This document shows positions 55,625 to 64,000 of a stretch of DNA of 64,000 nt, in pieces (position 1 is the first letter of the stretch; the number at the start of each line of letters is the position of its first letter). The position numbers and the translations under genes are program-made. Location of the stretch: the NCBI RefSeq assembly GCF_027579695.1, contig NC_083596.1, forward strand, positions 15,835,759 through 15,899,758. Reading direction: 5' to 3'. Below the pieces are notes generated by a model. It saw nothing but the letters and a program-made list of their open reading frames with translations. It was not told the DNA's origin and made no database searches. The stretch comes from Neoarius graeffei (Eukaryota; Chordata; Actinopteri; Siluriformes; Ariidae).

Positions 55625-55994
55625 CTGGAGAGGAAAGTGAAAGAAACGGACTAAGATTGTGGAGCAAAAACTGTTCTATTAAGAACAAGCATTTTACGGC
55701 AAGTTACACAAGACACGAGTGCTGACCATACACCTGGTACTCACTATAAAACTCTACAGTCCACTAGTGTTAGAAGCAGTTTCACAGACTGATTCCATTT
55801 CCCTCCATGCATCAGTTTGCCTATATAAGTAATGCACTGCTGCCATTTAATGACATCCTTATTAGGCTTGAGGTACAAGATGTGAGGTGCCTAAAACCAG
55901 TTATATAGATTTATACTGCAATTTTATTTTAAAATCTTACAAGACTGAAACATGTAGAGTGAAAGAGGCTTACGCTTTGCCCAGTGTAACTCAC

Positions 55995-56140
55995 ATGCTC
56001 GTTTGCATTTAACACGCCCCTGCTCTTCCTTTTTTTCTTCTTGTTCTTGCCTTTGGCGTGCTCTTCACAGTTTGCCCAACACTCCACGCAGCTGTCCACG
56101 CCATCCTCCTCCAAGCAGTGATTACTACATGAGTACTCGG
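55995..56140 (-). CDS. ggnbp2: GGNBP2 exon with the DSCVECWAN and lysine-rich segment
   Basis: Starts after CTGTGCAG with two bases completing an alanine codon, then EYSCSNHCLEEDGVDSCVEC, WANCEEHAKGKNKKKKRKS, and ends NANEH before the donor CAT|GTGAGT. DSCVECWAN and the KGKNKKKK run are hallmark GGNBP2 features; the run is a plausible nuclear localisation signal. A second possible donor (GTAAGC at about 55,974) would add seven residues, but the GTGAGT site gives the phase needed by the next exon. Confidence 0.93.
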
Positions 56141-56299
56141 CTGCACAGACGAGACAAAACTCCTTAAAGACCGCTCGTTAAATCATTACAGATTACTTAC
56201 TAACAGTTTGAAGTGAAAGTTCAGCACACAAACTGACATGGCTCGATCAAACGTAACGTCCACTGCTGCAGCGTTTCAGACGAGGGGTTGAGTGTACAT

Positions 56300-57281
56300 T
56301 AGGGCTGTAACAATACACCCAACTCACAATTCGAATCGCGATTTTTGACCCACGATTCGATACACCCACGATTTAAAAAAAAAAAATTTTTTTAAGTAGT
56401 AAATTTGATTTATTAACATTTACTTACATTAACTATTTAATAACAAATAATTCAGACCACTGCAGAGAATGAGTAATATGTATGCAAAAATGAACAAATG
56501 TATATCCAAAGATTGTTTTATTTCTCAAAATAATACTGTTGAGCTGGAAGCTCTGTTTTTTTCGGTTCTGAAAAAGTCATTTTTCCAAATCGTGTAAATC
56601 CGTTAAGATTGTTTTTGGGGGTGGGTGGGGGGGTGGCTCCCTCACGGTCTCACTCTCATAGGGCCAATGATTTTCTGTGATCGCGGAAAACAGATGGAAA
56701 TTACGGAATTTTTATGGTGAAACATTGCTCGCGTGTCAAAATGTAACTGCCGCAGAAGGCTTCCGCCCAAGCAGACATGCCTTCAGTGTTGCCAGATATT
56801 GCTAACGTTTTCCACCCCAAAATATGTTCAAAACCAGCCAAAAAGCACCTAAACCCGCCCAATCTGGCAACACTGCATGCCCTTCCGGTCAAATGATTGT
56901 GATTGGCTTGTGGCACACCTAGCCAGCCAATGAGCTGCTTGTTTACAGATTCGCTCCCCGCGTCGCAACCAGAATGGTGAACGCTTAAAAGAAATGAATG
57001 CTCTGCCAGTGGGGAGTGTGGACGTTGCGTGACTCGCAGAAGATTGTCGCAGGTCGGCGAAAAAACGACTTACTAATAGTTATAAAAAAATAAAAGTAAT
57101 TTAAGTAAGTTTAAAATGTAATTTAAATAAAAAGTATTCATAAATTGAAGTTTGGAAGCGCCTCTGTTTTTGGGCTGAGGAGAAGTTTGAAAGGGTGTAC
57201 TGCGATTCTGCCTTCTTGTATCGCGACACGGATCGTGGCTCTGCGTATCGCGATTTCGATACGCATATTGTTACAGCCCTA
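56300..57281. mobile_element. hAT-like element filling most of a GGNBP2 intron
   Basis: Perfect 8-bp TSD GTGTACAT at 56,292-56,299 and 57,282-57,289. Ends TAGGGCTGTAACAATA and TATTGTTACAGCCCTA. Subterminal CGATTCG/ATCGCGA motifs. Part of the interior resembles the element at 7015-8434. It takes up about three quarters of the 56,141-57,428 intron. Confidence 0.93.
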
Positions 57282-57428
57282 GTGTACATCAATAATAATG
57301 TTCACATTCGGAAATGGAAAATAGCTTTGCTTACACACCCAAAAAAAAAAAAAAAAAAACCACGATACTGGGTTACAATTCTGAACCGTTTATTCAACCA
57401 TCTAGCAACAATACAAAGAAGCTGGTAC

Positions 57429-57554
57429 CTGCTTCATCATGGTTACACATTCCCTCGGTGCAGGCCACGTCCGAGCCTTCTCTAGAACCCGTCTCGCTGC
57501 CTTCCATGCTGGAAGAATAGCCACAGTCGCTGCCATGACTATGAGATAGCAAAC
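57429..57554 (-). CDS. ggnbp2: GGNBP2 exon with the DCGYSSSMEGSETGSREGSD segment
   Basis: Starts after GCATGTAG with GT completing a glycine codon, then LLSHSHGSDCGYSSSMEGSE, TGSREGSDVACTEGMCNHDE, and ends with donor GCAG|GTACCA at 57,428. This segment is nearly identical to the human protein (SDCGYSSSMEGSETGSREGS, ACTEG-CNHDE). The strong conservation of this acidic, serine-rich, cysteine-containing block suggests a binding role. Confidence 0.96.
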
Positions 57555-58321
57555 CTACATGCACACACAGGATCAATGTCTTGAGTCATCAACTCAACAT
57601 TATTTCCACAACCGTACACTTTATTTTCCTCATTTCTAAAACACAAAAACAGGCCTCCATTTGACCAACAAGTATACGGAAGCAGGGATGAGTCAGGATT
57701 TTCAAGAATTCTTAATTTAACTGGATGTGCCCAAGGCTTCATGTGTAGGATGTCAATATTCCTCCATAGTGAGAGGTTCAAGAAAGAATGGTTTAAAAAT
57801 ATATAGATTTTTTTAGAGACAAATTCTAAATGTACATGCAATATTGTCAACCCTCTAATATAAATGCATCTCACAGGCAATGAAATGATTATCCTACTGT
57901 ATGCAGTGCACCATGTTCAAAAATTGAGAGTCATTTAGGATTCACCCACACCCCTTCTGGGAATCATGTGCCACTTTATTACTACTGATCAAACAACATC
58001 TGACAGGAGTCCATTTTCATCCATGCTTTAACCACAGGCAAACTAGTTGCATAACCCCCCCCCCCCAAGACCAAATGTATTTTTGCTTAAAAACAGCTGC
58101 TGATGAATGGAAGATCAGCACAAAAGGTATAAAGCTTGGAATTAAGTCAGAGACACACCTACACACAGCTACAGAAACACCTATTACACTGCAAGTCCAT
58201 TATTGGGAGCAGTAACTCTGCTTATGGGCCGTTTAGAAATCAGGTTATTTTCTATCACTGTACAAAGCGAATATCAAAAAAGTTGCAAAAACACTCATTT
58301 CAGATGCAAACCTGAGCTTAA
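57555..58321. other. GGNBP2 intron DNA, no feature recognised
   Basis: Unique AT-rich sequence with a C-run at about 58,056-58,067. No repeat boundary seen. Confidence 0.45.
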
Positions 58322-58957
58322 AGTGCATATCCTGGACCAATTTCGTGTTTTTTTATATGAAAGTATGTCCCTTTACACACTCATCCAGAAGGGTAATTTT
58401 GCACAAGGCCATCCGTCTACAGCAGAAAAAAAAACAAAACACGTCTGGAAAAATCCCAAGGGAGTCTGGAGCCAGATGCGGGACGTTACCTGCGGAAGCG
58501 CCAGCAGGCTGCGCGAGCTTTGCACGGTTTCAGTGCACAGCCTGTGTAGACCAAGCGCTCCCATTTCTCTCATATTGTCCGGTCTTTTGGGAAACGATGA
58601 GTACTAATCCCATCAAGATTGGTGTTGCTACACCCTCCTACGATACATCTGTTAACCATTTTAATAATTACACGATAACGAAGAAATTTGCAGAAAACCA
58701 CCAGGTCGTTTTCTCAAACAAACCAGCGCTGACGTAGGATTCAGAAGGAGGCGTCCTGCACGCGACGTCACAAAAAAAAAAAAAAAAAAAAAAAAAATCA
58801 ACGTTTGCCAGGAAATCCAAATGGCAAGTTTTTTCAGAGGCGGACCAATGGCTTGATTTCAAATGAATTTTTCTGGTATTGCGCAAGGTTAAAAAAAAAA
58901 AAAAAAAATTTGCACAAAATGCAAAACGTGACCGATATTTGTCCCCTGATATGCACT
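58322..58957. mobile_element. TTAA-flanked nonautonomous element
   Basis: TTAA at 58,318-58,321 and 58,958-58,961. Ends AGTGCATATCCTGG and GATATGCACT. Contains long A-runs at about 58,771-58,797 and 58,890-58,908. No transposase. Confidence 0.75.
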
Positions 58958-59404
58958 TTAAGTTCATTTTTGCACCAACACTGGTATACACCGCCTACTG
59001 GATACATTTTGAATTGCAGAAACTGCTTTAAATTCTGATTTATTATGGAACAAAATATCACTGCTCTGAAGAATGGTTTTGATAACAGGCATTTGAGAAT
59101 GCATCCACAAAATACAGTATTCATAGCCTGTTTAAATAAATAAAAAGCTGTTCTGGCAGCCCTAATAAATATTTAAAAAACACCAGCGTACGCATCATAA
59201 CTATCAAAAAGTTTGGACAAACCTAATTCAGTGGTTTTCTGTATTTAGACCATATATCGAATTATATGATCAAAAGGTTTCATATTTTAGATTCTTCAAA
59301 GTAGCCAGCGTTCACCTTGATGACACTTTGCACAATAATGGCATCATCTTAACCAACTTCATGAGGTAGTTAGACCAAATGGTCAGTAAAACACAGTACA
59401 TAGC

Positions 59405-60300
59405 CCTATTAACATCTCTGGAAAAACAAAGTTAAGGCTGTATAAGATGCTTGTGTTGGCCGTCTTGCTGTGTGGATGCGAAACATGGAAGACGAATAAA
59501 GGAGCCAATAGGGTAGTTAATGTTCAACAAATGTTTGAGAAGGATCCTCCGCATCCGTTGGCAAGATCACATACGTATGGATGAGTTATTAGACAGCGCA
59601 AACATGAAACCACTGATGCCTCTTTTCCACCAAATCAGTTCCAGGGCTGGTTCGGGGCCAGTGCTGGTGCTGGTTCACAACTCATTCAACTTGCGAGCCA
59701 GCTGAGAACCAGTTTGCTTTTCCATCGCTCACGGTGCTAAGGGAAGCCACGTCATTACGTTGCTGTATACGTCAGTTACGTCGCTACGTTTGCATAAACC
59801 TTGGCGCGAATATCGAAGCAAAAACACCACAGAAGAAGCAACAACAACAATAATAATAAATGACAGTGTTTGTACAGCTGTGGCTTCTCGTCGCTTGAAA
59901 ATGGCGATCTTTCGCGGTCTTATTGTTGTTGGTCTTAACAACTCCGCGCCCCCGCTGACGTAAGCAGTTCTTTCCTCTGGCCCAGCAGAGAGTTGGTGCT
60001 ACCCTGGAACCGGTTTTTCTGGCCCCAGAGCCAGTTCTTTGTCAGTGGAAACAGAAAACCTGGTTCCAAACTAAGCACTGGCCCCGAACCAGCCCTGGAA
60101 CTGCTTTGGTGGAAAAGGGGCATGAGTGAAGATGTGAAACTTTGCAGATAGAAGATGATTGGCCATATTCTCAGACAACATCGTGACAATGATTGCAATG
60201 TGTCAAGGACCCGGGCACCGGTGCAGGCTGTAGCGGCTGACAGGAAGAGGAGCTTTGCGGCAGCCCTGTGCGCCATGAGGAGGATAGGTAACAGGTAACA
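59405..60300 (+). pseudogene. Non-LTR retrotransposon (LINE) 3' ORF fragment, split by a MITE
   Basis: Frame pieces read LYKMLVLAVLLCGCETWKT and then CLRRILRIRWQDHIRMDELL, the conserved C-terminal part of fish LINE reverse-transcriptase ORFs (YGCETW and RILRIRWQD-type motifs). After the MITE at 59,617-60,122 the text resumes with KMIGHILRQ and a basic stretch. Several frame changes are present. It is an old 5'-truncated copy. Confidence 0.7.
59617..60122. mobile_element. MITE with CCCCTTTTCCACC ends, copy 3 (reversed)
   Basis: 3-bp TSD TGA at 59,614-59,616 and 60,123-60,125. The body is in the opposite orientation to copies 1 and 2. Confidence 0.88.
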
Positions 60301-60597
60301 CAGCCCTATTCCACAACTGTAGTAATCCATATGATGACAAGAACCACTCAGCTACGTAAAGAGAAATGATCTCCATCATTACTTTAAGATATGAAGTGTC
60401 TTAATACAAATCAAGGAAAATTCACTGAATAAGGGGTGTCCAAACTTTTGACTGGTACTGTGTGCAATTAATTTAAACACACCACACCCACAGTCAAGTT
60501 TTATCACTGCTGCTCTGTTAGTCCATCCATAAAACAGTTTATTCCAAGCTCTCCAATTTAAACGTTCCACCTTGCTACTGGACCAAGATCACCAATA

Positions 60598-61285
60598 GGC
60601 CACGTGTCCATTTTCCCCATAGCAACAAGCCCGTGGTGGGCAAGCTAACTTGACATTCCTTGACAGCCATAAGAGTTTGGCTGGCGATACGAAGCAATCA
60701 TTTCTATCATAGCTGTTTTTACCTTTTCTACTGTCTTTTTTGACCCGAATTTATACGTGTACTTGGGAAAAGTTCGTGGTTTTAACGTCTGTTGCAAGTT
60801 AAAGCGAATCATTGGCCGTAAAAGAGAGTTTTTTGGACTCAAGTTGGTCGCTGCTGAAAGAAATTCACGTGCAAAATGGCGGATATATCTGTATTTATAT
60901 ACATATCTGTATTTATTTTCAAGAATCTTCACACATTAAGCGAATGACAAAAGGTAGAAAAGGAGAAAGTTATAAACATACCTGAGAAATCAGTCATTTC
61001 GCACGTGAATTTCTTTCGGCGGCGGCCAACTTGAGTCCAAAAAACTCTTTTACGGCCAATGATTCGCTTTAACTTACGACAGAAGTTAAAACCACAAACT
61101 TTTTCCAAGTACACATGAAAATTCGGGCCAAAAAAAAAAAAAAAAAGTAGAAAAGGTAAAAACAGCTATTATAGAAATGGATTGCTTCGCATCGCCAGTC
61201 AAACTCTTATGGTTGTCAAGGAATGTCAGGTTAGCTTGCCCACCACGGGCTTGTTGCTATGGGGAAAATGGACACGTGACCAATT
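60598..61285. repeat. Long imperfect foldback element, arms about 290 bp
   Basis: Left arm from about 60,600 (CACGTGTCCATTTTCCCCAT) to 60,888, right arm from about 60,985 to 61,281 (ATGGGGAAAATGGACACGTG). The arms differ at scattered positions and in an A/T-run. The centre contains repeated ATACATATCTGTATTTA. It ends about 90 bp from a GGNBP2 exon. Confidence 0.88.
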
Positions 61286-61376
61286 CCTGCAAATGGCCCA
61301 TTACGTTTAATTAAGGGCGTATCCACACAAAACACAACTGCTTTTACAGCCCTAAGAACAATACACCACGTTATAC

Positions 61377-61521
61377 CGTTTTTGCTTTTTGGCGAGCCCA
61401 AAATGGTGGAAGGACAGCTGCAGGAGGAGCTCTCGATAGGAACGATAGACTCCACACCTCCTGCAGGCTCCTCCATGTTGCCACAGGACTTACAGCCAGT
61501 GTTCACGGAATCCTCTAAACC
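61377..61521 (-). CDS. ggnbp2: GGNBP2 exon with the CKSCG segment
   Basis: Starts after CTTCTCCAG in phase 0: GLEDSVNTGCKSCGNMEEPA, then IESSSCSCPSTILGSPKSKN and one extra base before donor ACG|GTATAA at 61,376. SCKACG and SCTCPS...LGSPK of human GGNBP2 align here. The repeated C-x2-C pairs are the basis for calling the protein a zinc-finger-like factor, though a classical finger is not evident. Confidence 0.92.
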
Positions 61522-61687
61522 CTGGAGAAGGGAAGGAAAGGAAAGATTTTTGTAAGGTTGTGTAATAGCTTTGAGAATTCACAACACGGTGCCAAATTTA
61601 ACCTGAATCCATCATCTCAGTGCACACCGGCACTAACAGTTAAAGTGAAAATGAAAGGCGTTCTAAAGGAGAAAGTCTGCCCCTTAC

Positions 61688-61885
61688 CGGTACCTCTCCC
61701 AAGCTCTTTTCTTTGTACCCCTTGGCCTCTTGCTCAGACATGTCAAAGCTGCACTTGTTTTTGCGTCGGTTCTTGCGTTTCTGCCTCTTCTTTTCCTGCT
61801 TAAGCTCTTTTGCTCGCTCCTCCTCTGACAGCTCCTCGCACAGTTGTTCCAGCCGGCTGATTCCCTGCACCTTTTCTACGGCCAT
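61688..61885 (-). CDS. ggnbp2: GGNBP2 exon with the basic coiled segment
   Basis: Starts after TTTGTAG with MAVEKVQGISRLEQLCEELS, then ELKQEKKRQKRKNRRKNKCS and ends SLGEVP before CCG|GTAAGG at 61,687. 66 codons, phase 0 at both ends. The segment is almost identical to the human protein and is strongly helical and basic, a likely nuclear signal and interaction region. An earlier GAG|GTACCG donor would also be in phase and would drop two residues. Confidence 0.96.
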
Positions 61886-62267
61886 CTACAAAGGAGAAAA
61901 CGCTGAGTTTTCAGCTTCTTAGATACACCTACCTTGTAGTTGCTGCACTCATTGTACATTTTATTCTATACAGGTGTGTAACTTCCAGAAAGCACCTATC
62001 TAACTAGATATAATCTGGGTAGCGAACCATTTTCAGCACAACACCAACACTGGCATGGCTCTGTACGAGTTCATCAATGGAATTGTTGAGCAATGGCAAT
62101 AGTCCATAACTTTAGAACACCTAATGTGGCACCGCACGTCTTGTCCAGGGTTATATTTAGGCAGCACAGTGTACGAAAAAATGAACTGCAGCATCTCTCA
62201 CACACTGCCAAGTCAGTGCCACTAAAGCAGGACGTAACAGTTTCAAAACTAATAGAGATCTTCATAC

Positions 62268-62442
62268 CTCAAAGCTTTTGCGTAGTGCGTCGATACAGAG
62301 GTAGAAGAGTATCTGCCACGTCTGCTCCTCAGCCCGTAGCTTTTGCCAGATCCGGTGTAGTCGCTCATAAAGGTGGATCCCGAGACACGTCAAGACTTCC
62401 TCCTGTGCTATGTCGATGGTCTTAGCATGCCTCTCTCTGCGC
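62268..62442 (-). CDS. ggnbp2: GGNBP2 exon, most upstream in window
   Basis: Starts after ATGTGCAG with one base completing a codon, then RRERHAKTIDIAQEEVLTCL, GIHLYERLHRIWQKLRAEEQ and ends LRKSFE before GAG|GTATGA at 62,267. The block is nearly identical to human GGNBP2 around residues 280-340. The exons before it (roughly the first 40% of the protein) must lie beyond the right edge. The 175-nt length and the phases of all seven exons sum to an unbroken frame to the stop at 49,256. Confidence 0.96.
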
Positions 62443-62659
62443 CTGCACATAAATCATTAGAACAGAGAAGCTTGTCCCCCCCTTGAACAGTCTTCAAGCC
62501 AGATAGACTACAATAACCAGCCTTAACACACAGAGCCCCACTGAGAGCTTTGGAACAGGATGATAAAGAGGGGGAAAGAAAAAAAAAAATCTGACATTCA
62601 TTCAATATAACAAAAGTTACCGAATATGAAGAACTTCATTTGCTAAATGTCAATGAAAC

Positions 62660-62941
62660 TAGAGGTCTGTGCGGGTCGGACTTTTCAGTCCCGCTCCCGC
62701 CCGCAAAGAATTATGATTTTCAGTCCCACTCCCACCCGCGCCCACAAAAAAATTATGATTTTGTCCCGCTCCCGCCCGCAAATCCCGCATGATGCAGACG
62801 TTCGCGTTATTTCTCAGGAAAGTTCTTGTCTTGACACAGCATGATGGTGCCCCGCCCCCTACTTTGAGTGGATTTGAGCATAAATATCTACAGCTCACGT
62901 TCGTTATTTACCTTGTTTCTGAATTCAGCATGTAGTGTCTC

Positions 62942-62973
<32 letters not shown>

Positions 62974-63805
62974 TGCTGTCAAGCGATTAAAATATTTAAT
63001 CGCGAATCGCACATTTTTATCACATGAGAAACCATTGTAATTCTCTGATCAGCATAAAAAAAAGTGAATGGGCTTGCTTTCTACCAATGGTGGGTTTTTT
63101 TTTTATTGCAAAGCAGAGCTAATAAGAGAAGTGAACTGATTTACTGCTTGAGTTAGTCTACAACTCTAATCAGAGAGACAGGTTACACAGTGACGGTAGG
63201 CTTGACTCAATGCTATCCCAGAAATCCTTCCTGTAATATGCAAATTTGGCTGTCCAATCAGAGGTGGCCAAATTTGCATATTACAGGAAGGATTTCTGGG
63301 ATAGCATTGAGTCAAGCCTACCGTCACTGTGTAACCTGTCTCTCTGATTAGAGTTGTAGACTAACTCAAGCAGTAGATCACTTCACTCATGGTTCTCTTG
63401 CTAGCTGGGTGTGAACTCCGAGTCATTAGAGTGATCAAAGGATTTCCCGTTAGGGTGATCAATGGCAAATTTAAGATGCCATTCCTCACTCAATCTGGCA
63501 ATCTGACTCTCTCTGCAAATTTAGGCATCTTAAAATGTTTTTATTAATGCCAAATAAAATATCCAGCACAAATTATATATGATAGACATAAATTAATAAT
63601 TTATAAATTTTATTTCAAACACGTTTTTAGTTAGCAGGACTGCAGCTTATCACCGCTCCCGCCCGCGCCGCATATGTGCACTCCCGCGCGCATATGTGCA
63701 CTTCCGGTCCTGCCCGCGCCCGCAATGAGCTTTCAAAATTTTTTTCGCGCGCCGCACTGCTTTGCGGCGGGTCCCGCAAGTCCCCCGTGGGAGTGCAGGG
63801 CTCTA
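62660..63805. mobile_element. hAT-like element with internal palindrome, copy 2
   Basis: Perfect 8-bp TSD AATGAAAC at 62,652-62,659 and 63,806-63,813. Same orientation and nearly same length (1146 versus 1147 bp) as 51,184-52,330. A long (AAT)n run lies at about 62,944-62,970. The palindrome at 63,128-63,385 has longer arms (about 120 bp) than in copy 1 and an inverted loop. Confidence 0.93.
63128..63385. repeat. Palindrome inside the hAT-like element, copy 2
   Basis: Left arm ends 63,249, loop CTGTCCAATCAGAGGTGG (63,250-63,267), right arm from 63,268. Arms extend outwards to GTGAACTGATTTACTGC and its partner. Confidence 0.9.
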
Positions 63806-64000
63806 AATGAAACAAATCAGAAAAACCAAGATCAACTGTGAGCTACTGCTCACTTGCGTATCCCCTGCTGTCGCTTATATCAGAATGCAAGCAATCGAAG
63901 GAATAGGACACTTATGAATGTTGACTTCAACAAATAATTAACCCTGAAACAAATAAAGAGCAGGGATTTCAAACAGCATCCTGCTAAACTCCTTTTGAAA

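Larger units (their letters stand above)
59195..60465. mobile_element. Degraded Tc1-like remnant enclosing a LINE fragment
   Basis: The left TIR-like end (AAAAAGTTTGGACAAACCTA) and right end (GTGTCCAAACTTTTGACTGG ... TACTG) are inverted and resemble Tc1-family ends. The interior is LINE sequence plus a MITE, with no transposase. Confidence 0.55.

Noticed and set aside
55326..55688. 120-codon minus-strand frame overlapping the GGNBP2 exon 55,346-55,624
   Set aside because: A different frame of the same exon. It does not join the neighbouring exons in phase and lacks the KSLMELL match.

Overview
The window is vertebrate nuclear DNA, almost certainly from a teleost fish. The evidence is: intron-split genes with GT-AG junctions; many tRNA-derived SINEs with a vertebrate core; Tc1, hAT and TTAA-flanked (Kolobok/piggyBac-like) DNA transposons; and long foldback elements. 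A catfish-like fish is possible, but I cannot prove the order or species from sequence alone.

Two host genes are recognisable, both on the minus strand. GGNBP2 enters from the right edge. Seven exons, including the stop codon, lie between 62,442 and 49,256 and join in one frame for about 419 codons, the C-terminal 60% of the protein. DHRS11 begins at 40,724, about 8.5 kb downstream of the GGNBP2 stop. Only its first coding exon is visible (44 codons, the NAD(P)-binding Rossmann start). The GGNBP2-DHRS11 order and orientation match the human 17q12 arrangement as I know it. I found no second DHRS11 exon, so the left 40 kb is probably DHRS11 intron 1 or intergenic DNA.

Most of the rest is mobile DNA, often with readable target-site duplications (TSDs). 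From the left: V-SINEs; two hAT elements with GAGTC-rich ends (2.2 and 9.0 kb); a Tc1 copy (3.3-4.9 kb); a hAT with a second element inside it (6.1-8.7 kb); a nearly intact Tc1 (11.1-12.6 kb); a hAT (14.3-15.2 kb); a 201-bp-arm palindrome inside a TIR element (15.6-17.1 kb); a BED-finger element (17.3-18.2 kb); a three-layer nest (20.3-23.4 kb); another three-layer nest (23.6-24.9 kb); a THAP reading frame split by a hAT that itself holds a hAT (26.2-28.8 kb); a 285-bp-arm palindrome (30.4-31.1 kb); a second Tc1 copy (31.7-33.3 kb); a SINE split into three pieces (33.65-36.4 kb); a TTAA element with nested insertions (36.6-38.7 kb); and a ten-unit ~147-bp tandem array just inside DHRS11 intron 1 (38.8-40.3 kb).

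Between the genes lie SINEs, a solo LTR, a candidate two-exon ORF fragment and an uninterrupted Tc1 transposase (44.7-46.3 kb). The GGNBP2 introns hold a head-to-head LTR pair with a tRNA-Phe-like sequence between them (49.5-50.5 kb), hAT elements, MITEs and foldbacks.

The most unusual item is the 49.5-50.5 kb structure. Two LTRs face each other across a 68-nt sequence that reads, on the minus strand, as a whole tRNA-Phe ending in CCA. It lacks eight bases starting exactly at position 37, the wybutosine site that blocks reverse transcriptase. This looks like a DNA copy of a mature primer tRNA.
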